DNA of 64,000 nucleotides from an uncultured Eubacterium sp. (GTDB lineage Bacteria; Bacillota; Clostridia; Lachnospirales; Lachnospiraceae), in the NCBI GenBank assembly GCA_910584595.1, contig CAJUBQ010000005.1, forward strand, positions 28,784-92,783, written 5' to 3'. The notes under the pieces are model-generated. The model ran no database searches. It worked only from the letters and a program-made list of their open reading frames with translations, and was not told the origin of the DNA. The position numbers and the translations under genes are program-made. Below are positions 16,223 through 24,123 of this stretch, piece by piece (the stretch's first letter is position 1; the number at the start of each line of letters is the position of its first letter).

Positions 16223-17503
16223 ATGGAACAGAAAATATTAGCGGCTACGTTGTATTTAAAAGACGGAGTGCCCGTAAAGGGGCCGGATGATCTGACTCCC
16301 GCAGGAGATTTGAACTTTCTTGCAAAAGTATACAATGATGGCGGCATTGATAAAATATTTGTATTTGATTTGTCAAACGACGATCAGGAACATGAAAAAA
16401 ACATACATGTGATTCGGGAATTAAATCGGCTGACGGAAATACCAACTTGCGGCGGGGGAAATGTGAACCGTCTGGAAGATATTAAAAAGCTGTTATATGC
16501 AGGGTGTAAACAAGTACTGATTAACGGTTCCAAGTCGTATTGTTTTGCGCTGGTGGATGAGGCGTCTTCCCGGTTTGGGCATGAAAAAATTCTGGTATCG
16601 GTTAAAAATATTGATTTTGTGTTTAAACATAAAGAAGTTATCAAAGAAAAGATTCATGAAATGCTTGTGATGGAACCTAAAATGCTGGATTCCATTGAAA
16701 ATCTGACCGATACGCAGTATGTTGCGCTCTGTGAAAAAAACGATTTGGAGCATATGTTAAATATTTTGCAGCGTGAACATTCCCGCGGCATTTACGGCTC
16801 GTTTTTAAATGATGTTGAAATCAATGCCATGGAGCTGAAATCAACACTTTCTGCGCATGGCATTAAAATGGATAATTTTGAGCCTGCATTAAAATGGAAG
16901 GATTTTAAATTAAATGCGGATGGCCTGATTCCTGTGATTGCGCAGGATTACCGTACAGGCAAGGTTCTGATGTTAGCCTATATGAATGAAGAAGCTTTTA
17001 ACAAAACAATTACGACCGGAAAAATGACCTACTACAGCAGAAGCCGCAAAGAACTGTGGATGAAAGGAGCTACCTCCGGAAATATTCAGTATGTGAAAGT
17101 GCTGACCGCGGACTGTGATAAAGACACGATTCTTGCCAAAGTATCCCAGGTAGGCGTAGCCTGTCACACAGGGCAGTACAGTTGTTTTCACAATGAGATC
17201 GTACATAAGGAATATATTGAACGCAACCCTCTGAAAGTGTTTGAAGACGAATACGCGATTATTCATGACCGTAAAATCCATCCAAAAGAAGGCTCTTATA
17301 CAAACTATCTGTTTGATAAAGGCCTGGATAAGATACTCAAAAAGGTTGGAGAAGAAGCGACGGAAATTGTAATTGCAGCGAAAAATCCGGACGCAGAAGA
17401 GATGAAATATGAAGCGGCTGATTTTCTGTATCATTTGATGGTATTAATGGTAGAAAAAGGACTGACCTGGGAAGATATTACTGGAGAGCTTTCACAGCGT
17501 TAA
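16223..17503 (+). CDS. hisIE: HisIE with degenerate HisA/HisF-like N-terminal domain
   Basis: This 426-residue fusion has three parts. Residues 1 to about 140 resemble the start of HisF (AATLYLKDGVPVKG, IPTCGGGNVNRLEDIKKLL). The HisF catalytic aspartates are replaced: the CLDVKDG aspartate is Y11 here, and the AID aspartate is replaced within LVSVKNI. The middle (about 225-340) is HisI cyclohydrolase with TADCDKD and C314-HTGQYS-C321. The end (about 345-426) is HisE pyrophosphohydrolase with KKVGEEATEIVIAAK. HisI and HisE look intact, giving steps two and three of histidine synthesis. The start at 16223 follows AAAGG; an upstream TTG at 16190 lacks a site. Confidence 0.93.
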   Translation: MEQKILAATLYLKDGVPVKGPDDLTPAGDLNFLAKVYNDGGIDKIFVFDLSNDDQEHEKNIHVIRELNRLTEIPTCGGGNVNRLEDIKKLLYAGCKQVLINGSKSYCFALVDEASSRFGHEKILVSVKNIDFVFKHKEVIKEKIHEMLVMEPKMLDSIENLTDTQYVALCEKNDLEHMLNILQREHSRGIYGSFLNDVEINAMELKSTLSAHGIKMDNFEPALKWKDFKLNADGLIPVIAQDYRTGKVLMLAYMNEEAFNKTITTGKMTYYSRSRKELWMKGATSGNIQYVKVLTADCDKDTILAKVSQVGVACHTGQYSCFHNEIVHKEYIERNPLKVFEDEYAIIHDRKIHPKEGSYTNYLFDKGLDKILKKVGEEATEIVIAAKNPDAEEMKYEAADFLYHLMVLMVEKGLTWEDITGELSQR

Positions 17504-17604
17504 ATGTTAAGGAATTTTTCACAGCATCTAAAAAAATGGAATAGCAGGAACCTGTCTGCATAAAATATAACAAGTAAAAACAGATTTGATTTTAGGAGTT
17601 ACCG

Positions 17605-17901
17605 ATGCTTGGAAATGATTATGCGCAGGCGAGAAAACAATATGTGGAAGAAGTGCGGCGGTCTTTTCATCATGTACAGCCGGATGAATATGAGGAAGAA
17701 CTGCAGGCAGGAACCGCATCGTTTTTTAAGGTGCGGCTGCTGATTGCAGTCTGCATTTTTGCGGCTTTTGTTCTGTGTGACAGGACAGGGAGCCGTTTTT
17801 ATAATTATACAACGAAAGAAGTTGTATCCATGCTGAAACAAGAACGGTTTCAATCACAGCTGGATGCGATACGGGAGGCGTGGAATTCGCTTTCAGAGTG
17901 A
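17605..17901 (+). CDS. small single-pass membrane protein of unknown function
   Basis: I do not recognise this 98-residue protein. A charged N-terminal region of 40 residues precedes a transmembrane helix at about 42-58 (KVRLLIAVCIFAAFVLCD) and a charged C-terminal tail. TTTAGGAG lies 10 bases upstream of the ATG, which supports translation. It follows hisIE by about 100 bases and is followed by a strong terminator, so it may be the last gene of the histidine transcript. No function can be inferred. Confidence 0.7.
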   Translation: MLGNDYAQARKQYVEEVRRSFHHVQPDEYEEELQAGTASFFKVRLLIAVCIFAAFVLCDRTGSRFYNYTTKEVVSMLKQERFQSQLDAIREAWNSLSE

Positions 17902-18009
17902 AGTAAAGGTATGGGAGCGCCGTAACTGCGGACATATTATCACATCTTAAGAATATTTATATAAAGTAAAAGAAAAAGACATACTTGAACACATAGAAAA
18001 GACAGCAGA

Positions 18010-18060
18010 ATAACAGCACAGGAGATATGTTTATCGTATCTTCTGTGCTGTTATTTTATA
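18010..18060 (+). terminator. strong terminator at the end of the his region
   Basis: Two 18-base arms (18010-18027 and 18037-18054) pair with one G.T wobble around a 9-base loop, followed by a weak T-rich run. It separates the histidine region from the alpha-glucoside genes. Confidence 0.82.
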
Positions 18061-18142
18061 ATAAGAATAAAAACAAATGTAACAATGTAAAAAATAACTC
18101 TAAATGTCACAAATAAGAAAATTCGGCAACACATCCAACAAT

Positions 18143-18160
18143 ATGTAAAACTATTTACAT
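18143..18160. promoter_or_regulatory. palindromic operator candidate ATGTAAA-N4-TTTACAT
   Basis: Perfect 7-base arms (18143-18149 and 18154-18160) overlap the -35 box of the GH4 promoter, so a bound protein would block RNA polymerase. The cognate regulator is unknown. It differs from the palindromes in front of the two rpiR-linked operons. Confidence 0.5.
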
Positions 18161-18182
18161 GAAAGCGCAGATCGGTTATGAT
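18154..18182 (+). promoter_or_regulatory. promoter of the first GH4 gene
   Basis: TTTACA (18154-18159), a 17-base spacer and TATGAT (18177-18182) form a good sigma-A promoter about 43 bases before the start. The spacer begins with TGAAAGCGC, half of a CcpA cre site, but the second half does not match the consensus. Confidence 0.6.
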
Positions 18183-18224
18183 CTCCTCATCCAAAGAAAT
18201 CATAGGAAATGAAAGGAGCATACA

Positions 18225-19550
18225 ATGAAAACTTATAATTTATGTATTGTTGGCGGCGGCAGCACTTATACGCTGGGCTTTTTAAAATCGTTTGTAAGAT
18301 TAAGAGATGAATTTCCGATTAAGAAGCTGACGCTGTTTGATATTGACAAAGAGCGTCAGGAGAAGATTGGCAAATATGGTGAAATTCTTTTTCAGGAAAG
18401 ATTTCCGCAGCTGGAATTTATGTATACAATGGATAAGCGTGAGGCTTATGAAGGCATGGACTTTGTTTTCATGCAAATGCGTGCCGGCGGCCTTAAGATG
18501 CGTGCGGAAGATGAACATATTCCATTCCGTATGGGACTCATCGGACAGGAGACTTGCGGCGCAGGTGGTATGGCTTACGGACTGCGCTCTTGTGCAGATA
18601 TGATTCAGGCAGTCCATGACATTCGTACGTATGCGCCAAATGCCTGGATCCTCAATTATTCGAACCCGGCGGCAATTGTGGCTGAGGCGTTAAGAAGAGA
18701 ATTTCCGGACGACCAACGGATTTTAAATATTTGCGATCAGCCGGAAAATGTAGTGCGCTCTTGCTCTCGTCTGCTTGGCTGTGACTGGAAAGATTTGGAT
18801 CCGGTTTACTTTGGTTTAAACCACTATGGCTGGTTTACGCATATGTATGATGTACATACCGGTGAGGATTTGCTGCCGCAGATACGAAACAGGATTGCCG
18901 AGAATGGTTTTTTGCCGCAAGATGCTGAGCAAAGAGATCAGTCCTGGCTGGATACTTATGGCATGGTGCAGACGATGATGCATGATTTTCCTGACTATCT
19001 GCCAAATACTTATAATCAGTATTATCTTTATCCGCAGTATAAGGCAGCCCATTTAAATCCGCATGTCACACGTGCAGATGAAGTAATGGCAGGAAGAGAA
19101 AAACGGGTATTTGACGAATGCGAACAGGTCATTGCAGAAGGGAAGCTTGGCGATCGCTTCCATACGATTTCCGACGCACATGCAGAAATGATGATTCAGG
19201 TAGCAGAATCTATTGCATATAACCGTAACGACCGTCATATTGTGATTGTGGAAAATAACGGGGCAATCGCAAATATGCAAAATGACGCCATGGTAGAAGT
19301 CGTATGCGAGTTGGGGATGCATGGCCCTCGTCCGATGCGGGTAGGAAACATCCCACAGTTTTATCTGGGGTTATTAGTCAATCAGGTATCTTGTGAAAAG
19401 CTGCTGGTGGATGCTTATTTTGAGAACTCATATCAAAAAGCATTGCAGGCATTCACACTGAACCGTCTGATTGGCGACGCGAAAAAGGCCAGAGAAGTCC
19501 TGGATGCTCTTATGGAAGCAAACGAAGGCATGTGGCCAAAGCTGCAGTAA
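18225..19550 (+). CDS. GH4 family 6-phospho-alpha-glucosidase, first copy
   Basis: This 441-residue enzyme belongs to glycoside hydrolase family 4, which uses NAD and a divalent metal in a redox-elimination mechanism. The NAD-binding GGGSTYTLGF is at about residues 9-18, GQETCGAGGMAYGLR follows, and the metal and specificity motif is C170-D-Q-P173. Alpha-type members normally have CDMP and beta-type members CNxP, so an alpha-glucoside 6-phosphate is the likely substrate. The methionine-to-glutamine change may shift specificity. It has its own promoter, operator and AAAGGAG site, and lies beside the PTS genes that would phosphorylate the sugar on import. Confidence 0.9.
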   Translation: MKTYNLCIVGGGSTYTLGFLKSFVRLRDEFPIKKLTLFDIDKERQEKIGKYGEILFQERFPQLEFMYTMDKREAYEGMDFVFMQMRAGGLKMRAEDEHIPFRMGLIGQETCGAGGMAYGLRSCADMIQAVHDIRTYAPNAWILNYSNPAAIVAEALRREFPDDQRILNICDQPENVVRSCSRLLGCDWKDLDPVYFGLNHYGWFTHMYDVHTGEDLLPQIRNRIAENGFLPQDAEQRDQSWLDTYGMVQTMMHDFPDYLPNTYNQYYLYPQYKAAHLNPHVTRADEVMAGREKRVFDECEQVIAEGKLGDRFHTISDAHAEMMIQVAESIAYNRNDRHIVIVENNGAIANMQNDAMVEVVCELGMHGPRPMRVGNIPQFYLGLLVNQVSCEKLLVDAYFENSYQKALQAFTLNRLIGDAKKAREVLDALMEANEGMWPKLQ

Positions 19551-19571
19551 TGAGAGTTTTTATTTTGTCAT

Positions 19572-21143
19572 TTATTTTTTCCGGACAATCAACTCAATGA
19601 AGATCTGAATGATCGTAAGCATACCAAGGCGGGTGTTAACGTCTACCTGACGGTATTGTTCATTTTTATCATTTGCGCATAGTCCGTAAGTGCAGGCTTT
19701 TAAAAGTGGGCTGTCCGCTTCACAGGTAAGTAAAATACTGCAAATGCCCTGTTCTTTTGTTTTTTCAAGGGCGCTCAGATAGCGGGTATCTCCATGAGCG
19801 GTAATTAAAAATAAAATGCTGTTGCTGCTCATCTCACTGGCAAGTCCGGTCAGCAGATGAGGCCATTCCAGCAAAATAGAAGGGGAATCCAGTGCGGTTA
19901 ATATGGCATGGAGGTATTTGGCTGCAATAGAACTTAATGCATTTCCATAAATATATACCGGACGGCCACTGGTTAACAAATCAGCAATCGTGTCTAAAGA
20001 TGCCGTATCACTATTTTCGACGTTATCGTGAAATCGGGCGATGGAGTGAGAAATCAGACCGTTTGCAAAAAACAGCGGATCCTGCTGTTTGCCCAGGCAG
20101 CTGCGAATCTGGTATTTTAGTTCGTTGAAACCCTGAATTCCCAGTTTCTGGCAGAAGCGGACAATGGTAGCGCCGGAAGTATAAAGACGCTGTTCCAGAT
20201 CTTTTAAACCGAAAAACGCACACTCTAAAAGGTGGTTTTCCAGGTAGTCTAAAATTTGTTGTTCCGTTTCCGTCAGAGCCAGATCATGTGCCTGCCTGAA
20301 AAGCGGAAGCGTATGCAAATTTGGACGGTCTGCTTCCGCAGGAAGCTCTTTTGAATGGGAAGGGAGCTCCTGCAGGTATTGCAGATAAGCTCGTACGATT
20401 AATTGGATGACATAAAACGCAGGAAGTCTCGAAGTAAATTCAGCGCCGCAGTTTTCACGCTGATTCGTAAAAAAATGAAAATGAATCGTGGAAAATGCAG
20501 CAATGGCATTGTTCGTGCAGGGAGTAATGGAGAGCACCGGAATGTCATTCATATGCGCCAGCTTGGCCAGATTTTTAGTAGGTGTAAAATCTCCGGTTAT
20601 GCTGATTAAAATGAGCAGGGCTTTTGCAGGAAGATGGTGCAAAATATGCTCCCCGACGCGGAATGCATCAATTTTGTATACTTTCTGCCGCCCGATAGAA
20701 AATAACAGTTTTTCAAAATAGTCTGTCAGAATGGATGTAACACCGCCAGGCGCCCACAAATAAAAGGAACAATCACTGTCTAAAAAGCGAAAGGTCTGGT
20801 AGAGCTGTTCATCTTGTATCAGCCGGGCAGTGCTTTCGATCTCCTGTGAAAGTGTGTCAAGAAGACAGGCGGTGTTTGTGGCGTCTTCTGCGGTATTTAT
20901 AGTGACGCAAGACAGTTCGTTTGTCTGTTGGCGCAGCGCGTATTTCAGCTCCGCAAAGCCGGAATAACCCAGTTTTTTGCAGAAGCGCAGAACGGTAGCC
21001 GTGGAGTAGGATACAGCGGCTGCAAATGTTTGAATGCTCATGTCCGGGATTTGCTGCGGGTTTTTATAGATGAATTGAAGGATATCTAATTCATTTCTGG
21101 TAAGGTTTTTAATAACAGCATTTGTTAAATGAAGATTCACCAT
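19572..21143 (-). CDS. double RpiR regulator (HTH-SIS-HTH-SIS fusion)
   Basis: This 523-residue protein is about twice the length of an RpiR regulator and contains two complete units. Residues 1 to about 80 are an HTH_6 domain (SYSTATVLRFCKKLGYSGF), and about 100-240 a SIS sugar-phosphate domain. About 285-350 is a second HTH (YTSGATIVRFCQKLGIQGF), and about 370-515 a second SIS domain. RpiR proteins bind operators as dimers and respond to phosphosugars. AAAGGAG precedes the start at 21143. It is divergent from the EIIA gene across a promoter that is duplicated in front of the second GH4 gene, so it probably controls one or both. Confidence 0.85.
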   Translation of the reverse strand: MVNLHLTNAVIKNLTRNELDILQFIYKNPQQIPDMSIQTFAAAVSYSTATVLRFCKKLGYSGFAELKYALRQQTNELSCVTINTAEDATNTACLLDTLSQEIESTARLIQDEQLYQTFRFLDSDCSFYLWAPGGVTSILTDYFEKLLFSIGRQKVYKIDAFRVGEHILHHLPAKALLILISITGDFTPTKNLAKLAHMNDIPVLSITPCTNNAIAAFSTIHFHFFTNQRENCGAEFTSRLPAFYVIQLIVRAYLQYLQELPSHSKELPAEADRPNLHTLPLFRQAHDLALTETEQQILDYLENHLLECAFFGLKDLEQRLYTSGATIVRFCQKLGIQGFNELKYQIRSCLGKQQDPLFFANGLISHSIARFHDNVENSDTASLDTIADLLTSGRPVYIYGNALSSIAAKYLHAILTALDSPSILLEWPHLLTGLASEMSSNSILFLITAHGDTRYLSALEKTKEQGICSILLTCEADSPLLKACTYGLCANDKNEQYRQVDVNTRLGMLTIIQIFIELIVRKK

Positions 21144-21180
21144 ATAAGAAACTCCTTTTGAAAAAACAGGTTCGATTTCC

Positions 21181-21318
21181 TGAAATTTTTTTCATAGAAT
21201 GAAATCATTTCGACTTTGGTATATCCTTCCGGATTTGTTTTGGACTATTCACAAATAAAGAAGGAACGGTTATAGTGGTATTAGTTATTATAACGGTAAA
21301 CAAACGTGCACGCAACAA
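21181..21318. repeat. control region, copy A of a duplicated regulatory segment
   Basis: This segment aligns without gaps to 22617-22754. It contains TGAAATTTTTTTCA (21181-21194), GAAAT-N-ATTTC (21201-21211), a shared promoter and GTTAT-N-ATAAC (21284-21294). The TGAAA...TTTCA palindrome resembles known RpiR-family operators. It lies between divergent rpiR and EIIA genes. Confidence 0.8.
21248..21276 (+). promoter_or_regulatory. promoter of the EIIA gene
   Basis: TTCACA (21248-21253), a 17-base spacer and TATAGT (21271-21276) lie in duplicated control region A. The palindrome GTTATTATAAC lies a few bases downstream of the -10, where a repressor would block transcription. Confidence 0.6.
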
Positions 21319-21341
21319 AAATATGAAGGAGAGTTTGATAG

Positions 21342-21809
21342 ATGGGATTATTCAGCAAAAAGAAAAAAGAAGCATTTGTTTGTCCAATGACGGGCATTCT
21401 GCATCCGATGGAGGATGTGCCTGATCCTGTGTTTTCAGAAAAAACGATGGGAGACGGATTTGCCGTAGAGCTGACAGGCACAGAGGTAAAAGCGCCGGTC
21501 AGCGGAACGATAACAGCTGCCTTTCCTACAGGACATGCTTTTGGTATTACGACAAAAGATGGGATGGAAGTGCTGATTCATATTGGAATTGAAACGGTAG
21601 CTTTAAATGGAGCGGGTTTTGAGATAAAGATGAAGCAGAATGATACGGTCAAACAAGGAGATGTGCTGGTGGCTGTAGATGTGGAGTATTTAAAGGAGCA
21701 AGGCAAATCGCTGTATTCACCTGTAATTTTTACCGGAGGGCAGACGGTTGAACTGTTAAAGACCGGGAGTGTGCAGGCCGGAGAAGAAAATATTATTAAA
21801 ATCCAATAA
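21342..21809 (+). CDS. PTS glucose-type EIIA component
   Basis: This 155-residue cytoplasmic protein is a Crr-like EIIA domain. It carries APVSGTITAAFPTGHAFGITTKDGMEVLIHIGIET, shown here only as a span, with the phosphorylated histidine at H80 in LIHIG. It passes phosphate from HPr to an EIIB domain. The only EIIB in the window is in the EIICB gene at 24124-25686, which lacks its own EIIA, so the two most likely work together. ATGAAGGAGAG precedes the ATG. A bidirectional terminator follows immediately. Confidence 0.92.
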   Translation: MGLFSKKKKEAFVCPMTGILHPMEDVPDPVFSEKTMGDGFAVELTGTEVKAPVSGTITAAFPTGHAFGITTKDGMEVLIHIGIETVALNGAGFEIKMKQNDTVKQGDVLVAVDVEYLKEQGKSLYSPVIFTGGQTVELLKTGSVQAGEENIIKIQ

Positions 21810-21845
21810 AAAAAGATCCCCTGACAGATGCAGGGGATCTTTTTT
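21807..21845. terminator. bidirectional terminator between EIIA and the second rpiR
   Basis: A perfect GATCCCCTG / CAGGGGATC stem with a 7-base loop is flanked by A-run and T-run, so it can serve both converging genes. The left arm ends at 21823 and the right arm begins at 21831. Confidence 0.9.
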
Positions 21846-22605
21846 AGCAATCTTCACAAGGGCCATATTCCTCCAGGTATCGAAAGAACATATATTCACA
21901 GACTAAAAGCAGCTGTACTCTGGAGCGGATTTTTATTTCTGATTTTATGAAATAAGTAGAATTGACATAGATATTTTCATCTGCCATATCGCTTAGGACA
22001 TTGCTCCCTAAGTCGGTGATCGATACAATGGAAGCTCCTCGGCTTTTGGCCATATTTGCGGCGGCAATCACCAGGCTGGTTTCTCCGGAAACGGATATGA
22101 CGATGACCAGATCGTTTTCAGTTACCTGTCTGGCGCTGATATTCATCAGGGAGCTGTCATCGTACCAAAAAGCCGGCTTTCCAATTACTTGCAGCCGTTT
22201 TACAAATTCTGCCGCTACGGTCCGGCTGCTTCCGGCAGCATAAAGCTCGGTTCGGCGGCAGTTGTGGATCTTTTCCAAAACCCGGTCAATGGTTTCTTCC
22301 GGAATTAGCTGGATCGTTTTATGTACATCTTTTAAAAAGTCTGTGGGGTGACTCTTTTCGCATGTATCTTTGTCTGGCATAGAAAGCTCTGCTTTGATGC
22401 TTGCTTTAAATTCTGAAAATCCGCTAAAACCAAGTTTTTTACAAAAGCGTACGACGGATGCGGGGGATGTGTAGAGTGTATCGGCGACCTCCTGAACTTT
22501 CATTTTAGAAAGGGTCTGATTGTTTCTTATGCAGAAAGATAAAATCTCATTGTCGCTTTTATTAAGCAAATGCGCATTTTCTGCAATTCTGTTGTAAAAA
22601 TCCAT
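21844..22605 (-). CDS. RpiR family regulator, single unit
   Basis: This 253-residue protein has an N-terminal HTH_6 domain (about 1-75, YTSPASVVRFCKKLGFSGF) and a C-terminal SIS domain (about 105-240, with VIVISVSGETSLVIAAANMAK). The start at 22605 (MDFYNRIAEN) follows AGGAGA on the minus strand; a longer frame from 22644 would run into the operator palindromes. It is divergent from the second GH4 gene across duplicated control region B. It is likely to sense the phosphosugar made by EIICB and to control this operon. Confidence 0.9.
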   Translation of the reverse strand: MDFYNRIAENAHLLNKSDNEILSFCIRNNQTLSKMKVQEVADTLYTSPASVVRFCKKLGFSGFSEFKASIKAELSMPDKDTCEKSHPTDFLKDVHKTIQLIPEETIDRVLEKIHNCRRTELYAAGSSRTVAAEFVKRLQVIGKPAFWYDDSSLMNISARQVTENDLVIVISVSGETSLVIAAANMAKSRGASIVSITDLGSNVLSDMADENIYVNSTYFIKSEIKIRSRVQLLLVCEYMFFRYLEEYGPCEDC

Positions 22606-22616
22606 ATCATATCTCC

Positions 22617-22754
22617 TGAAAATTTTTTCATAAAATGAAATCATTTCGACTTTGGTACATCCTTCCAGAATGGTTCAAAACTATTCACAAACAGGGAAGG
22701 AACGTTTATAGTGATATTAGTTATTATAACGGTAAAAAAAAGCGTACGCAACAA
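22617..22754. repeat. control region, copy B of the duplicated regulatory segment
   Basis: This segment is collinear with 21181-21318, with the same palindromes: TGAAAATTTTTTCA (22617-22630), GAAAT-N-ATTTC (22637-22647) and GTTAT-N-ATAAC (22720-22730). Both copies are placed between a divergent rpiR gene and its target. Confidence 0.8.
22684..22712 (+). promoter_or_regulatory. promoter of the GH4-EIICB operon
   Basis: TTCACA (22684-22689), a 17-base spacer and TATAGT (22707-22712) have the same boxes and spacing as the EIIA promoter in copy A. Confidence 0.6.
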
Positions 22755-22784
22755 AAAATTATTGGGAAAGGAATTTTATTTACT

Positions 22785-24110
22785 ATGGAAGGTTTTAAAG
22801 TAGTTATCGTAGGAGGCGGTTCCAGTCATACGCCTGGTATTATTCAAAGTCTGATTAGCAATCTCGAGCGGTTTCCGTTAACAAAACTGACGCTTTACGA
22901 TATTGATAAGGATCGTCTGGAGCTGGTAGACACGCTTTGTCATGCACTGATTGAAAAGCTGGATCAGGAATGCGTTTATTTTACAACAACAGATCCGAAG
23001 GAAGCATTTACAGATATTGATTTTGCATTTGCGCAGATTCGCCAGGGTGGATTGAAAATGCGTGAGAAGGATGAAAAAATTTCTTTGGAGTATGGTGTAG
23101 TTGGACAGGAAACGTGCGGACCAGGCGGAATGGCTTATGGACTTCGTTCTATACCCGGCGTTTTCAAAGTAATTGACGATATAAGGACTTATGCACCGGA
23201 TGCATGGATTATCAATTACTCGAATCCTGCTGCAATTGTAGCCGAGGCTACCCGCCGCCAGTATAACAATTATAAAATATTAAACATTTGTGATATGCCT
23301 GTTGCGATCATGCTGTCTTTTGCAAAGATGCTTGGGCTTGAAAAGTACAATGACTTAGAACCTGTTTATTTTGGACTGAATCATTTTGGCTGGTGGACAA
23401 AGCTGTATGACAAGACCGGCACAGACCGGATGCCGGAATTAAAAGAAAAAATTATGCAGTTCGGACTGGCTGCTTCTCATGACAAGCACCATTCAGACCC
23501 GTCCTGGAGGCATACATGGGAGAATTTTAAGGAGATTCTTACCGATTTTCCGGAATATCTTCCAAACACCTACCTGCAGTATTATTTGTATCCGAAGGAG
23601 TGTGTAGAGACGAGTGATCCAAATTATACGAGAGCAAATATGGTTATGGATGGGCGTGAAAAGGATATGTACGAACAGGTGCGCCTGATAAAAGAAAGCG
23701 GCGGCAAACATGAAGTCAATTTGAATCTGTTTAATGCGTTTGGTGATTTTATTGTAGATGTGGCCTGCTCAATTGCTTATAATCATTCAGACCGGTATTT
23801 GGTTATTGTAGAGAATAACGGTGCGATACCGGATCTTCCAAATGACGCTATGGTGGAAGTGCCTTGCTACCTGCGCAAATGGGGGCCGGAGCCGGTTGTA
23901 ATCGGAAAGATTCCACAGTTCCATTTAGGAATGATGCAGCAGCAGCTTGCAGCAGAGAAGTTAATTGTAGACGCTTATTATGAAAATTCGTATCAGAAGG
24001 CATTGGAAGCATTTACGATGAACAAGACCGTTCCTTCTGCAAAAGTGGCGCGGAAGATTTTAGACAAAATGATAGAAGCAAATAAAGGTTACTGGCCGGA
24101 ATTAAAGTAA
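22785..24110 (+). CDS. GH4 family 6-phospho-alpha-glucosidase, second copy
   Basis: This 441-residue enzyme has the same length as the first GH4 copy. It carries GGGSSHTPGII (NAD binding), GQETCGPGGMAYGLR and the classic alpha-type motif C169-D-M-P172, as in GlvA-like maltose-6'-phosphate glucosidases. It should split an imported, phosphorylated alpha-glucoside using NAD and a metal ion. The start at 22785 (MEGFKVVIVGGG) is set by the NAD-binding fold; the frame from 22635 would read through the promoter. AAAGG lies about 13 bases upstream. It is co-transcribed with EIICB, 13 bases downstream. Confidence 0.93.
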   Translation: MEGFKVVIVGGGSSHTPGIIQSLISNLERFPLTKLTLYDIDKDRLELVDTLCHALIEKLDQECVYFTTTDPKEAFTDIDFAFAQIRQGGLKMREKDEKISLEYGVVGQETCGPGGMAYGLRSIPGVFKVIDDIRTYAPDAWIINYSNPAAIVAEATRRQYNNYKILNICDMPVAIMLSFAKMLGLEKYNDLEPVYFGLNHFGWWTKLYDKTGTDRMPELKEKIMQFGLAASHDKHHSDPSWRHTWENFKEILTDFPEYLPNTYLQYYLYPKECVETSDPNYTRANMVMDGREKDMYEQVRLIKESGGKHEVNLNLFNAFGDFIVDVACSIAYNHSDRYLVIVENNGAIPDLPNDAMVEVPCYLRKWGPEPVVIGKIPQFHLGMMQQQLAAEKLIVDAYYENSYQKALEAFTMNKTVPSAKVARKILDKMIEANKGYWPELK

Positions 24111-24123
24111 GGAGGAGATCTAC

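Noticed and set aside
16973..17434. 153-residue minus-strand frame
   Set aside because: It is antisense to the HisI and HisE domains, which are unmistakable on the plus strand.
18160..18173. CcpA cre site in the GH4 promoter spacer
   Set aside because: TGAAAGCGCAGATC matches only the left half of the consensus; the right half lacks the required bases.
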